Assembly: GCA_013339765.2 (NCBI GenBank)
Contig: CM023451.1
Location: 153,366,623-153,430,622, forward strand
Reading direction: 5' to 3'
Length of the DNA: 64,000 nt
Source of the DNA: Haemaphysalis longicornis
Lineage: Eukaryota; Arthropoda; Arachnida; Ixodida; Ixodidae
Shown: positions 1 to 9,669 of the stretch, in pieces
How the letters are laid out: the number at the start of each line of letters is the position of its first letter
Numbering within the stretch: position 1 is the first letter of the stretch
Program-made: the position numbers and the translations under genes
The notes under the pieces: model-generated
What the model was told of the DNA's origin: nothing
Database searches by the model: none
The model's input: the letters and a program-made list of their open reading frames with translations, nothing else

Positions 1-255
1 GGGGGTTGGCATGCCAGACGGGCGTTTCGGGACACGGGCGTTTCGGTACAGGACATTTCGGTACAGGGCGGTTCGGTACAGGTCGTTTCGGTGCGAAAAC
101 GAATTCGAGCGAGCGTTTGAGGCGGCCGAATTCACGTGCGTTGTTAACATGGGAGTTGCAAGCACGCAAATCGAACCTGTTTATTACAACTGTTGTTGCT
201 TGTATTTCTGCGTTATTTTAGGCCAGTAGAAATTTATGCGGCCTTGCCAAAAAAA
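1..255 (+). repeat. Left arm of a foldback-like inverted repeat
   Basis: The reverse complement of 2,303-2,590 matches this segment almost end to end. Both arms have outer 15-bp repeats, then an AAAACGAATT-type junction, then TGCGTTATTTTAGGCCAG and finally ATGCGGCCTT followed by a run of A. The arm runs off the start of the window, so its true outer end may be missing. Arms of this length with internal tandem repeats resemble foldback elements. No transposase is visible. Two unrelated insertions of the same repeat in opposite orientation are an alternative. Confidence 0.6.
17..95 (+). repeat. 15-bp minisatellite (GGGCGTTTCGGTACA type)
   Basis: About five imperfect 15-bp units of the form TTTCGGTACAGGGCG are arranged head to tail. 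The same unit recurs in opposite orientation at 2,459-2,580. Translation gives a repetitive FGTGR peptide, which I regard as an artefact of the repeat and not a protein. Confidence 0.75.
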
Positions 256-2302
256 TGCCTATTTGCGTAACCGTAGCCAGAAAATGCATAGCTTGTTCAT
301 TACTTCGTTTCTTCAGCGACAATATCATCATGTATTTTCTACCCGCCGCGGTGGCTAAGCGGCTAAGGCGTTGCGCTGCTGAGCTTGAGGTCGCGGGTTC
401 GATTCCCGGCCACGGTGGCCGCTTTTCTGATGGAGGCGAAAAGCAAAAACGCCCGTGTGTACGAGATTTCGGCGCACGTTAAAGATCCCCAGGTGGTCAA
501 AATTAATCCGGAGCCCTCCACTACGGCGCGCCTGATCGCCTGCGCTGCGTCGGCGCGTTAACTGCAATAAAAAAAGAAATACTAAATATTCGTCCTCTCG
601 CGGGGCTGGATTTTTTATTTGCGCCCTCGCGTTTCCCATCCCGTCCTCGCACACGTGATCGCTTTCGCTTCGGCGTATTCTGCGAAAAAAACCATGCTTT
701 GGTACCCCGAATGGTTAGCGGCACGAATGTCAGCGGGATCCCGATCTTAGGGTGAGCGTTTTAGGCAAGCTCCGCCGCAAGCCATGCACGCTCCTCCACC
801 ACTCTCCGTGCGTCCAGAGAAATTCTGGGAAGACAGGTGACTGACCCCACGGGGAACCTCCAGTGGGATTCCGCAGCCCCTTCGGTCCAAAATTTTGGTC
901 CAGAAAAAAAAAATTTACGGGTTTAAGGAGTTTTTGCTGCATGAACATATCGGTTAGTTCTTTATTTTGTTTTTGTTTTGATTTGATTTTGCACAGGATC
1001 TCTAGGATCTATTTTTTTAAGACAGCTTCTGAGCTCATATTGTGATTATTTAACGCCTACTTACGAATCCGCATACCTTTCAAGCGATTTCTCCTGTAAA
1101 TATTTGTTGAAGATAGTTCCTCGATCCCGTTTCATTTGTTTACTTTTCGCATAAATGTTCTCTGAATCGATTATTCAATTACTTAGACATTCTTTTAACT
1201 TTTGTTCTGAGTAGCGAAGTTCTTTGTCACAAAAGTACCGTATTTAAACTTCAGAGGTACCAATGAGCCGCGATCCAAAGTGGCTCCTATTCGGGGACGC
1301 TGCTTTGACGTTCATGTTTGCGGCGGAAAATATTTCTTACGCACTAAGCGCTCTTCCGGGCTGTTAAACTAAGTAAACATTTATCTTATAAATAAGAATG
1401 AAATGGTTTAACAGTGCAGTTAGAAACATTATCCGTCGGAATAGTAGCGCTAAAGTGTTACACTGGGTTTTTCACTTACATCACCCCACGCGATTTGAGT
1501 TGCAGCGGCTCATTTTAACCTGCAGCATGCCTGTTGCAGTCGGCACATGATTTTTTATATATATATATATGCCATGTATAATGTCGTGCCGACACCTGCT
1601 TCTGCGAACATCATTTTAACGTTGTGCGGCTAAAAAAAGTACTGATTATGGGGAGCAGCAGGTGACATTGGTCTCAGGTCACGACCATATTAGCAAAACG
1701 CCAAGAATTACAGATGAGCAGTCCTTGCGAAGATGAATAACTGTATGTATGCTGCATAAAACATTACAGAGTGCTTTCAACGTCATTACACAGCATTTCC
1801 AAATTTGATTCACAAAGACAATAAACCCGCCGCAGTCCCTCCTAACTACGAATAAGTCGGGACGGAAGCGTGCGGCAAGGTACAATAGGTGCCTTCCCTA
1901 ATGCATTGCTAATAACACCTCAAGCACTTGCGTTATCTGAAGAAAGCAACGCACACAAATGAAGAAAAACAAGCAATTGCAACTTCTTCGTGATTACGTT
2001 ATAAAGAGACAGGTTCCTTCCCCGTGCGGTGGGACTCATTCCCGCAGCCGTTGTCGAAGGGTCTCCACAAAGTGAAAAAAGAAAATATTTACCTCACTGA
2101 TTTTCGAAAAAATAAACAGGTGATAATAAGTCGTCATAAATACCGAGCGAAAAAACACGATGATACTGTCACTGATTTGTTATATAATAGGTCACTAAGT
2201 CACTAAGTCACTATATAATAGGTCACTAAGAAACAAAATAATGAACACTTATAGGTTGTCTGAATGCTACAAATAACGCAGCTAATATTTAACAAATCAA
2301 CA
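256..2302. other. Interior between the foldback arms, no gene
   Basis: This is an AT-rich spacer of about 2 kb. It contains a Ruka-like SINE (344-577), a short (AT)n run near 1,556-1,571 and a small GTCACTAA direct repeat near 2,190-2,232. No reading frame here looks like a recognisable protein. Confidence 0.5.
344..577 (+). mobile_element. Ruka-like tRNA-derived SINE
   Basis: The head has a good polymerase III A box (TGGCTAAGCGG, 352-362) and a perfect B box (GGTTCGATTCC, 396-406). The body then follows the order typical of tick Ruka SINEs: GGCGAAAAGCAAAAACGCCC, GCGCACGTTAAAGA, CCCCAGGTGGTCAAAATTAA and a CCCTCCACTACGGCG block. It ends in an A-rich tail near 566-577. Other pieces of the family lie at 18,078, 19,642, 44,725 and 53,545. 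Confidence 0.88.
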
Positions 2303-2590
2303 GAGGTTTTTTTGGGAAGGCCGCATAACCAACTGCTGGCCTAAAATAACGCAGAATTTCGAACATGAACATCTGTAATAAATAGGTACAAATTCCGTGC
2401 TTGTAAACAACGTAAACAACGCCCGCAGCCTATAAAGCGCTCGCCGAAATTCGTTTTTGTACCGAAACACCCGTGTCCCGAAAGGTCCGTGTCCCGAAAC
2501 GCCCGTGTCTCGAAACGCCTGTGCACCGAAAAGACCGTACCGAAACGCCCTGTACCGAAACGTCCTGTACCGAAAAGACCGGAGCCGGCC
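2303..2590 (-). repeat. Right arm of the foldback-like inverted repeat
   Basis: This is the inverted counterpart of 1-255, with the minisatellite on its outer side (2,459-2,580) and the AAGGCCGCAT/GGCCTAAAATAACGCA block on its inner side. It carries more 15-bp units than the visible left arm. The outer boundary lies near GACCGGAGCCGGCC at about 2,590. Confidence 0.6.
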
Positions 2591-2867
2591 AGATGGTGAG
2601 TCTGAGTCTGTGTCGAGTAGCCCAGGCGAGCTAAGGTACTACAGCCAGTAGGCGTAAGCTTGAGGCTTTGAAATTGCGAAGTTCGTTGAGCTTTCGTTAT
2701 GTATTCCCAAGCGTAAGAACACGTCAGTAGAGGTGAAAAAAAAAACATTAAATGAAGCGTGATGAGGATTCCAACCACAGTCCTTGGTATCAGCCAGCCA
2801 AGACGGAACCTCTACACCACAACGGCGGACGCTCTGTGCGGTTCCAGTCTAGAATTAAATAGTAATA

Positions 2868-3660
2868 ACTCGTTAACTCGAAGATGTGCAATCCGCTAAA
2901 ATTTTTGAGTTAAGCGGGATTTCGAATTTGGCGAAATGCCGGGAATTTGTAGCCAGGTCATTAAAGTAAGAGCAAGTGCTGGTAAATAAGGCTCCACCGC
3001 GCAGTGGAGCGATGCTTCACTTGGTCCGCCCTGCTTTTCACAGTTCCTTGATAACGGCGCCATTTTTCTCCAGCGGCAGCGATTTGTACTCTTATCGGCA
3101 GCACATCTCGGTAAATATACGAAAGTGTTCTTCGCAACGACCACACACTATACAGCAAGACTCAATTCGACATGCGTTGCTTGTATAGCGCGGTGAAAAC
3201 GAATAGTCATAAAAACCTCCTTCGTGTACTTGCAAGGGCTGGGTCTGGCCGTGATCTGACTTACCGATAAAAAACCCGTGATCACCCGCACGCAAGTAGC
3301 GCCACCCATAAGCGCCACGGTGACACACACATAATCACTCCCACAGTTGCTTCACACGTTGGATAGGAAACCACCGTTGCGGCGGGAAGTTCGAATTTAC
3401 CGTTCGCGACCGCGTTCGGCGCCTAGTGGGAGCTAAGCGTTCGCACGGATACCTTTCAAGTGTCATGTAGGGGACTTTGCCTTGTCTCCTTTCGGTCAAC
3501 ATTTCGAGATATCTATGGTCCTCCGAGAAAAAAACGTTTCGGGATTGCGGGGGCAAATACATAGCACCTTATGGAAGGTAAATGTATGGCAATAAAACTT
3601 TCGACTTAACCGATATTTCGAGATATGGGAGTGGGAGTTAACAAGGGTTTACTGCATTAA
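2868..3660. mobile_element. Possible pogo/Tigger-like MITE remnant
   Basis: The left side carries GTTAACTCGAAG and TTGAGTTAAGCGGGATTTCG. The right side carries ACTTAACCGATATTTCGAGA and GTTAACAAGGGTTTACTG. In opposite orientation these resemble the ends of pogo/Tigger-type non-autonomous elements. The match between the two ends is weak, no flanking TA was resolved and no transposase is present. The surrounding 2,591-3,930 has no gene. A weak tRNA-like remnant (2,765-2,819, minus) lies just before it. Confidence 0.3.
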
Positions 3661-3929
3661 AATGTTGTCGGACGGCACTCCGGACAGTGAGTTTATAATA
3701 ACCATAACAACCATCGCATAACATCTGGTGGCTTGATGACTTTAGGCAAGAATCGTATATAAAACTATAAAAAACAAAATGAAAGACCTAAAACTTAACA
3801 AAAAATGGAGTATTCTTTTTTTTTTACCACAAAAGATAATATAGATATTATCGTAAATTATATTCAGAATGTTGTGGTTAGACACATTTCACAAAAACAA
3901 AAATAAAACATCGCAGTTTTTAATTACGA

Positions 3930-4700
3930 AGGGCTGGCCTAGTTTAAATAGCTTTTCCATACGCTCCGGGAACAGCACGGAAGCGGAAGAGTGTGCAATA
4001 GCACTCGCTGTCAGCACTCGCCTTTCACCCAATAAATATTATATCCGACTCGCAAGAGGCATGCCGAAATTATGCTCAAGGACGTATCTCCCCGACCGCC
4101 CACCACATCCTGTAGCGAAACCGACGCATTCCACCAGTCCGTCTAATCTGGGAACCTGCATGCGTGTCTCCCTGGCAATGAACGCATTCATGCCATAGCC
4201 CGAGGACTCACCCTCCGGGCGCCAGCGGAAGACCAACCCAAATCAGACAAGACAGAAAGCATCCCACTCACATACACACTTTTACTACAACACTACAGAC
4301 TCTCCCGTAGGACACTTCCTCCGCCACACGCGCAACTCACCCGTGAGGAAGTCGCTCATGGCGCCAGCTACAAACTAACACGTTTCCTAGCCTCTCGCTC
4401 CGGCACACATTCTACCCTACTATGTACCCATCCAGATGCCCATCCTGCGGAGGACACCCGACCCTGTATCACTCCACATGGGAATGCCCCAAACCCCCGA
4501 CCCAATTGCCTATACCCAGCCCCTCCCCCTCCGGATGGGAAGCCGCTCTTTCCAGCTCAGCCTTGGACGACGAGCGCGGACTGATCGACCGGGCAAGACG
4601 GATCGCAGCAGCAATTGGGGCCCTGGACTAAGGGAACCACCCTCTGAGAGCTAAATAATCTGACTTTATAACAAAGTTTTCTACTACTACTACTTTCGGT
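3930..4700 (+). mobile_element. LINE 3' end: RNase H and zinc-knuckle remnant
   Basis: Broken frames read in order as an RNase H fragment (STEAEECAIALAV carries the second acidic residue), an IWEPACVSLAMN segment where the IWVPAH-x-GN motif would be, and a C-terminal knuckle CPSCGGHPTLYHSTWECP near 4,436-4,493. It closes with RARRIAAAIGALD and a stop at 4,631. A short 3' UTR ends in a (TAC)n tail near 4,681-4,692. It is 5'-truncated and carries stops and frame changes, so it is a dead copy. Confidence 0.75.
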
Positions 4701-5965
4701 AAATCAAGGCTGCACTGAAAAAAAGGAAGCAATACAGTAGGGAAAAAAGGGTCCCGACAGAGAACGAATCGGTCGAGATGGAATCCCGATATCGCGAAAT
4801 GTTTGAACAGTCCCCTACACATTTCTGCGACCGAACAGTTTCCGTTTCGTTTAATTTGAAATGGAGTTTTTGCTTTACTACCGTTTAATGCAACTGCGTT
4901 CATTGATCCGGCATCGGTTCAATGCGCGATGTTTGTGCAATAGTTGAGTTACTCTTTTAAACACTTTAAATTATCTGGTTTTTGTAGTAGATAAAAGACG
5001 CGACATAAAATTGCATGCAGCTTTCTTGTCGTTGTTTCGTGTACGTCCATTTTGTCTTTAACAATCTGATCTATTCCAGCGTGCTATCAGAAGACGCAGT
5101 TCCTAAATTCTGGCGAGAAATTATTTTTGATTGGAGGCCAACTACTGTCGAACGACAACAACAAAAAAAGACACTTATCGCTGTTACGGCAGTCATTTGT
5201 GACCTAGTTCTTACTGCACAAACCACGGATAGCGTCCCATACTAATTGCTCAGGGATCGGGAAAGGGTGCTCGCTGAAACTAAGGGAAGATAAGGTTAAT
5301 TACTGAGCAAGCTTCTGGCCATTTTTCCAGTAGCAAGCCTTCTAGATGAGTCGTATTTTCGATTTCGTTATTGACAGCGGAAACGAAAGCGGCGAGAAAG
5401 CGCAATACCAGCGGTTATATTTTTATTAAGGATCTAAGCTTACCCAGATAAGGAAACGTACTAGCGAGCGCTGTACTTTTCGATGCATCTGCAGAGGATC
5501 AATTCATAGTGATCCACTGCAGCATGGTGTCAAAAGAAGAGCCGATTTTGATTAAAGGCGGCGATAAGACGTACATTTTTTTTAAATTTTGCCTGTAATA
5601 AATACATGCCTGCTGTTTCCGACGAATTCTTTCTCGCTGTGCGGACTGGCCACCGCAATGAGCTTGCCGGAGTCACAGCGCTCAGTCCGGCCCAAACATG
5701 TAATACTGATGACAACAAAACATCGTCAACGAGAGCGGTTAAAGAGTGAGAACTGCAGCTGGTGCAGACTGCCTGCAGTTTTCTACAGGGCATATCTTCC
5801 ACCGGATGTATGCTTGCTCCACAGGATTAATTTTGTACTTTGTATTTTGTCTGCAAGGCCCCTTAATTTTAACTAATGAACTAATTTTAACTATGAAATT
5901 TGGCACTGGTGTCTTGGCGAGTCGCTCGTCGACGGGCTTGGCGTCGTAAACGACGGAGAAAGGTT
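4701..5965. other. Intergenic, nothing recognised
   Basis: I see no gene, SINE or clear repeat here. Open frames are short and lack family motifs. The last part, from about 5,880, runs into the GC-rich dispersed repeat. Confidence 0.4.
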
Positions 5966-5969
5966 TCAT

Positions 5970-6590
5970 TTTTAGATGCAGAGCATCTGATTCACTCGCC
6001 TTGTCCCTCCGGCGTCGTCGTCGTTGTTGTCGGCGTTGTCCGCCCCTCCCCCATTCCCCTCGCCGCGCCAGCTGCGCTCTCCGCCGCTCACCCCCTCTCC
6101 TCTCCGATAGCGAACACTCTCTCGCGAGGGGCATTGGATTGGATTCGATTCAATTGGCTTGGATTGGATTGGCTTGGCTTGGCTTGCCTTGGATTGGATT
6201 GGATTTGGATTGGATTGGATTAAAGTGGATTGTGTTGGATTGTGTTGCGTCATAGCCGCGGCAGACGCGCTGGGGCCGGCGCATGTGCAGAGTACTCTCT
6301 CTTCCGCGGTTTCCTCTCCTCGGGCGCGATGCGCATATAACCGGTGTGCCGTTCTCCGGCGAAGCAACATCCACGCTTGGCTCAAACACCTAGAGTCCAC
6401 ACCGCTTTACAAGTACGCCAACCTCGTCATCGACTGGGACCGGCTTACGCAGTCCCCTCAACGTTATGCGCGCTATAAAACGCGGTGCCTGCGCCGCTCC
6501 GCTCCATCGTTCCAGCGCCGTTCCTCCGCTGTCCAACGCTGCAACGTGGACTCCCTATGCGTCGCATCTACACAGGGGTTCCCGCGAGGG
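5970..6590 (+). repeat. GC-rich dispersed repeat with TATA-like boxes, copy a
   Basis: It shares an ordered set of blocks with 35,651-36,065: TTTAGATGCA at the left, GGCGTTGTCCGC, CGATAGCGAACACTCTC, GCATGTGCAG followed by ACTCTCTCTC, a TATA-like motif (CATATAACCGG here) and a right end GGTTCCCGCGAGGGGAGG. A second TATA-like GCTATAAAACGC lies at about 6,471-6,482. This copy is longer because it contains a (GGATT)n expansion and extra sequence before the right end. It could be the promoter or 5' end of a retroelement or a non-autonomous element. It shows no coding capacity. Confidence 0.55.
6132..6246 (+). repeat. (GGATT)n / (GGCTT)n microsatellite
   Basis: Degenerate pentamers GGATT, GGCTT and GATTC run for about 115 bp inside GC-rich repeat copy a and are absent from copy b. 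Frames through it give periodic WIGLD-like peptides that are not genes. Confidence 0.85.
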
Positions 6591-6739
6591 GAGGTGGAAG
6601 TTTTACTTGGCATTGCTGATAAATCTGCTCAAAGTTGCCTGTGGCTGCAAAAACGATTATATTGTTGCTAAAAGCCTGTTTAAATGTACTTTGCAAAAAA
6701 ATTAAGGAAGGTCACACTAACGCGTCATCAGTAGGTAGA

Positions 6740-6860
6740 GAAGCTTGTAGTCAACCTTCACGACCGTCACGAAGGTTTAATTCGACGATTGCAGCTGACT
6801 TGCTTCTTTTTCGCTGCCGCAACCACCTTTACTCCGTAATTTTTGCTATAAGTGTGAACT
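6740..6860 (+). repeat. Dispersed repeat, partner of 9,480-9,665
   Basis: CAACCTTCACGACCGTCACG, a TGCAGC-TGACTTGCTTCTT stretch and CAACCACCTTTACTCC recur in the same order, but in reverse complement, at 9,570-9,665. At the other site the repeat continues into a tRNA-like segment, so this is probably the 3' part of a SINE-type element. Confidence 0.45.
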
Positions 6861-6989
6861 TCCTTCATTTTTTCAGGAGTGGTAATCATTCGACATCACA
6901 ATGGAGGGGCGTACGCTATGATGTGTCTTTCACGTTCTGAGAAAGTGTTGCCACGCTTACGGCGAACGCTGTAGTTTTTTTTTTTTTGC

Positions 6990-7310
6990 CAATCTTGGCC
7001 AATCTCCCTACGCGGGAAGGCTTGGCTCGACAACCGTGCGTAGGGGCCTGTGGGCGGTCGTAGAGAGGCACGCACACACGAGCGCTGAGCATTTTCTTTG
7101 GTCTTTGAACTGCCGGGCGGTCACCGCAATCTTGGCCAATCCCCCTATGTGGGTGTGCTTGGCTTGACAAAAGTGCGCAGGGGACGCTGGGCGGTCGTCG
7201 CGATGCGCGCCCACACGAGCGCTCGGAATTTTCTTGGTTTTGTTAATTGCTGGTGGTCGCCGCGAGGCCCGCGCCCACGTGCGCGCGCGGGCGGGATTTT
7301 TTGGCATTTC
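6990..7310. repeat. 137-bp tandem repeat, about two and a third units
   Basis: CAATCTTGGCCAATC begins units at 6,990 and 7,127. Each unit contains GGCTTG, GGGCGGTCG, CACACGAGCGCT and a TTTTCTTGG segment in the same order. A degenerate third unit follows from about 7,264 to 7,310. Long antisense frames through this segment reflect the repeat and look non-coding. Confidence 0.65.
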
Positions 7311-7689
7311 TTGGCATTTTTAGCTGCGGACACAAAAAATGACAATGTGGTACACATGCTTCGCTGTAAAAAAAATTGTCCCTTAAAAGATTTATTTTCC
7401 AGGAACTTTTTAAATCCAGGCGCAAGACAAAGACGCAAAAAAAAATGTCCCTGTTGTTGCTTTGGTCGTGAGGAGCAACAACGGGGCATGTTTTGAGCCA
7501 AACCAAGTAAGAATAGACACAGCCAGTTATTACGACGGCCGCATGGCGGCACGGTGCTTGAGCGGCTGTAGTGTTGATTAGCTTGCCACTATATGCCTGC
7601 GACCTGTTTTAGTTATGAACTGCCGACAGGCTGTCTGATTGCTAGAGCTATAACTTTGGATTTTGTATGTATGCCATGCGGTTTCTTAT

Positions 7690-7732
7690 AAAACAAGCTA
7701 TCACACCATGCGAGGGTGTGATGTCTTGTTTT
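7690..7732. repeat. Short perfect-stem hairpin
   Basis: AAAACAAG and ATCACACC on the left pair with GGTGTGAT and CTTGTTTT on the right around a 7-base loop. It could be a hairpin RNA or a small MITE relic; nothing else supports either. The rest of 7,311-8,146 shows nothing I recognise. Confidence 0.4.
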
Positions 7733-8146
7733 CGTTAACAATTAACGATCCAATATATTCAGCTGCATTAAATGTAATATATCATTGCCCCTAATTTATT
7801 ATCCAACACTCGGTTGATATCGGTACCTCGTTCAACGGCTACACTGAGCCCAGGAATTCCAGAAGCGACCTTCTAAATGAGAGAGGGTTTAGGGTGCGCC
7901 GTGTCTTGTGAGCTTTGGTCAGCCCCTCTAGGACGTGATCGTCGTCATCTTGGTGACAGGGGTGCAAAAAAGAAGAGGCGTACCGAAGCGCGAGCTCAGG
8001 ATGGAGCCAACGGCTTCGATGGCCCGCTCCTGCACGCCGTAGAGGCTTGGGAGACGCCGTAAGGGAGCCTACGAGAACGAATATAGCCCCGCCGACGTCG
8101 GCTAGGGGCCTCCTCTGGCGACGCGACTCAGCGCTGAGCTGCTGTG

Positions 8147-8225
8147 ATGGCGTCCGACGACAGCCTTGACGAGCTGCTGGAGCTCACGAGGGGTGGGCGT
8201 CGGGGCCACCTCGACATCTCCGCTG
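8147..8225 (+). CDS. Candidate first coding exon, unknown protein
   Basis: An ATG at 8,147 opens a frame starting MASDDSLDELLELTRGG. It reaches a textbook splice donor, CTG|GTGAGT, with the GT at 8,226-8,227. The upstream sequence is GC-rich and could be a 5' UTR. I do not recognise the peptide and no downstream exon can be identified in the window. It may equally be chance or repeat sequence. The exon would be 79 bp, ending in phase 1. Confidence 0.15.
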
Positions 8226-8779
8226 GTGAGTGGACGAGCGCTGTGCCGTCTAATGCGCTAGAAAGCAGTCATCCGGCCATGCACGGCGCCATCTATGCTT
8301 CGAGCGAGTGCGAACTGTCTGGAGCATTTTCTCAAGTCTTGATTTCATTGTTACCGTGTTTTTCAAATGATCCAGAAGATGACAGTCAGTATAAAAACAA
8401 AACGGGCACTGCACAATCATTGTCCGAAGCGTGGCGTCCTAGCGTTGTTCATCAAGGAAGGGGGTGTTGTGCCTTTTTCGACAGTTAATTATGCGTCATA
8501 GGCTGCATTGGTGAGAGGGTGAGCATGATGAGAGGGCGAGGGTGAGCAGAGGGAAAATAAAAAAGAACAAAAACAAAAGATGAACACAAATTTTCGCTTC
8601 GCGCTGTCTCGAGCGGCACGACAAATACAATTGCAAAGCTTCCGCGTTGGTCTTGTCAGGTTGCGCGTATTTTTCCCTAGGACATATGTCCGCGGATACA
8701 CATCTATACTATACGTACGTTTGCCATGTAGGCCCTATCTTTAAATTGCCTTTTTATTAATGCCCCATATGGTTTATGT

Positions 8780-9041
8780 ATATACCTCTGGAGCGCAACA
8801 TGAAGCGCATCGAACTCAGTGTAATATTTTCTGCCGTCCCAAATGTCCCGCTGCTTACGCTGGATTTACCCCATTTCATTTTGCACTGCCCTGCGGTTTA
8901 GCTGTCGAGCTTCTATTCCTCCCATTCCCTTTCAATTCAAGGGGAAGAACAGTGCGAAGAAACGAGCCGTCTGGTCGACCAGGCGGTCGACATGCTCGGC
9001 CTGTAGTTTTAGCCGAATAAAACTCTTTACTACTACTACTG
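8780..9041 (+). mobile_element. LINE 3' tail
   Basis: Near its end the plus strand reads EETSRLVDQAVDMLGL with a stop at about 9,006. AATAAAACTCTTTACTACTA, a 3' UTR ending in (TAC)n, follows, as in the LINE tail at 3,930-4,700. A degenerate zinc-knuckle region (about 8,840-8,890) lies before it. The copy is severely 5'-truncated and dead. Confidence 0.55.
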
Positions 9042-9303
9042 TGGGTGTTTCGAAAATCCAGGAAGCGAGCATGTCTGGTGTCCCTCTGTAAGTCTTTGTT
9101 GTGTCGCTGTTGTTTGCCATGTAGTACTTTGGGTTTAGACTACTTTACTGCTTATATATTGCTCATGGCTGTACGAAGGGTATGTACTGATAACGTGGTT
9201 ACTCTTAGCGGCATAGACCATTTTACCAGAGAGGCTGTTTAACAATTCGTTGATTCCGTCCTTTCACAAAACCCGGTATAACAGTATAACGAAAAGAGTT
9301 CAC

Positions 9304-9381
9304 TGGCGCCGGCGGGATTCAAACCTGTGTTTTGTAGATCAACGAATTCAGAGTCAGTCGTCACACCCACTCGGCTACGAC
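9304..9381 (-). mobile_element. tRNA-like SINE head
   Basis: Read on the minus strand, TAGCCGAGTGGG matches the polymerase III A box and GGTTTGAATCC is one base from the B-box consensus, at roughly tRNA spacing. The body does not fold into a convincing complete tRNA. It lies next to the dispersed repeat at 9,480-9,665 and is probably the head or a linked part of the same SINE. A tRNA pseudogene is the alternative. Confidence 0.45.
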
Positions 9382-9479
9382 TATGAGTTAGTACCCGATA
9401 GTCACACGGCTTACTCCCTCGGCTGTGACTGTAGGTAGAGGAATAACGCCACCTCCTCGACACAGAACACGTGATAGGG

Positions 9480-9665
9480 TACACGTTAACATGCGGGCGC
9501 CTAGCTTAAATGTGCGCGTTCCGTTCGTTCGTTCTGCTTTTTCGATTTGCTTCTTCTTCGCCGTTATAGCAACAATGATGGAGTAAAGGTAGTTGCGGCC
9601 GCGAAGAAGCAAATCGGCTGCGATCGTGGACTTAAACCATCGTGATGGTCGTGAAGGTTGCGTAC
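9480..9665 (-). repeat. Dispersed repeat, partner of 6,740-6,860
   Basis: The reverse complement contains AACCTTCACGACCATCACGA, GCAGCCGATTTGCTTCTTCG and CAACTACCTTTACTCCAT, matching 6,740-6,860 with substitutions. The tRNA-like segment at 9,304-9,381 is close by on the same strand. Confidence 0.45.
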
Positions 9666-9669
9666 GTCT

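Noticed and set aside
344..420. Functional tRNA gene with good A and B boxes
   Set aside because: The boxes continue into a Ruka-type SINE body with an A-rich tail and there is no convincing cloverleaf; other copies are dispersed.
2341..2778. 145-codon minus frame with FGTGRFGTG repeats
   Set aside because: It is translation of the 15-bp minisatellite in the right foldback arm; the frame has no other protein-like features.
2765..2819. tRNA-like segment on the minus strand (TGGTGTAGAGGT and TGGTTGGAATCC)
   Set aside because: A and B boxes are weak and no cloverleaf closes; noted only as a possible remnant.
6990..7310. CRISPR-like array
   Set aside because: Units are 137 bp with no short repeat plus spacer arrangement, and the DNA is eukaryotic.
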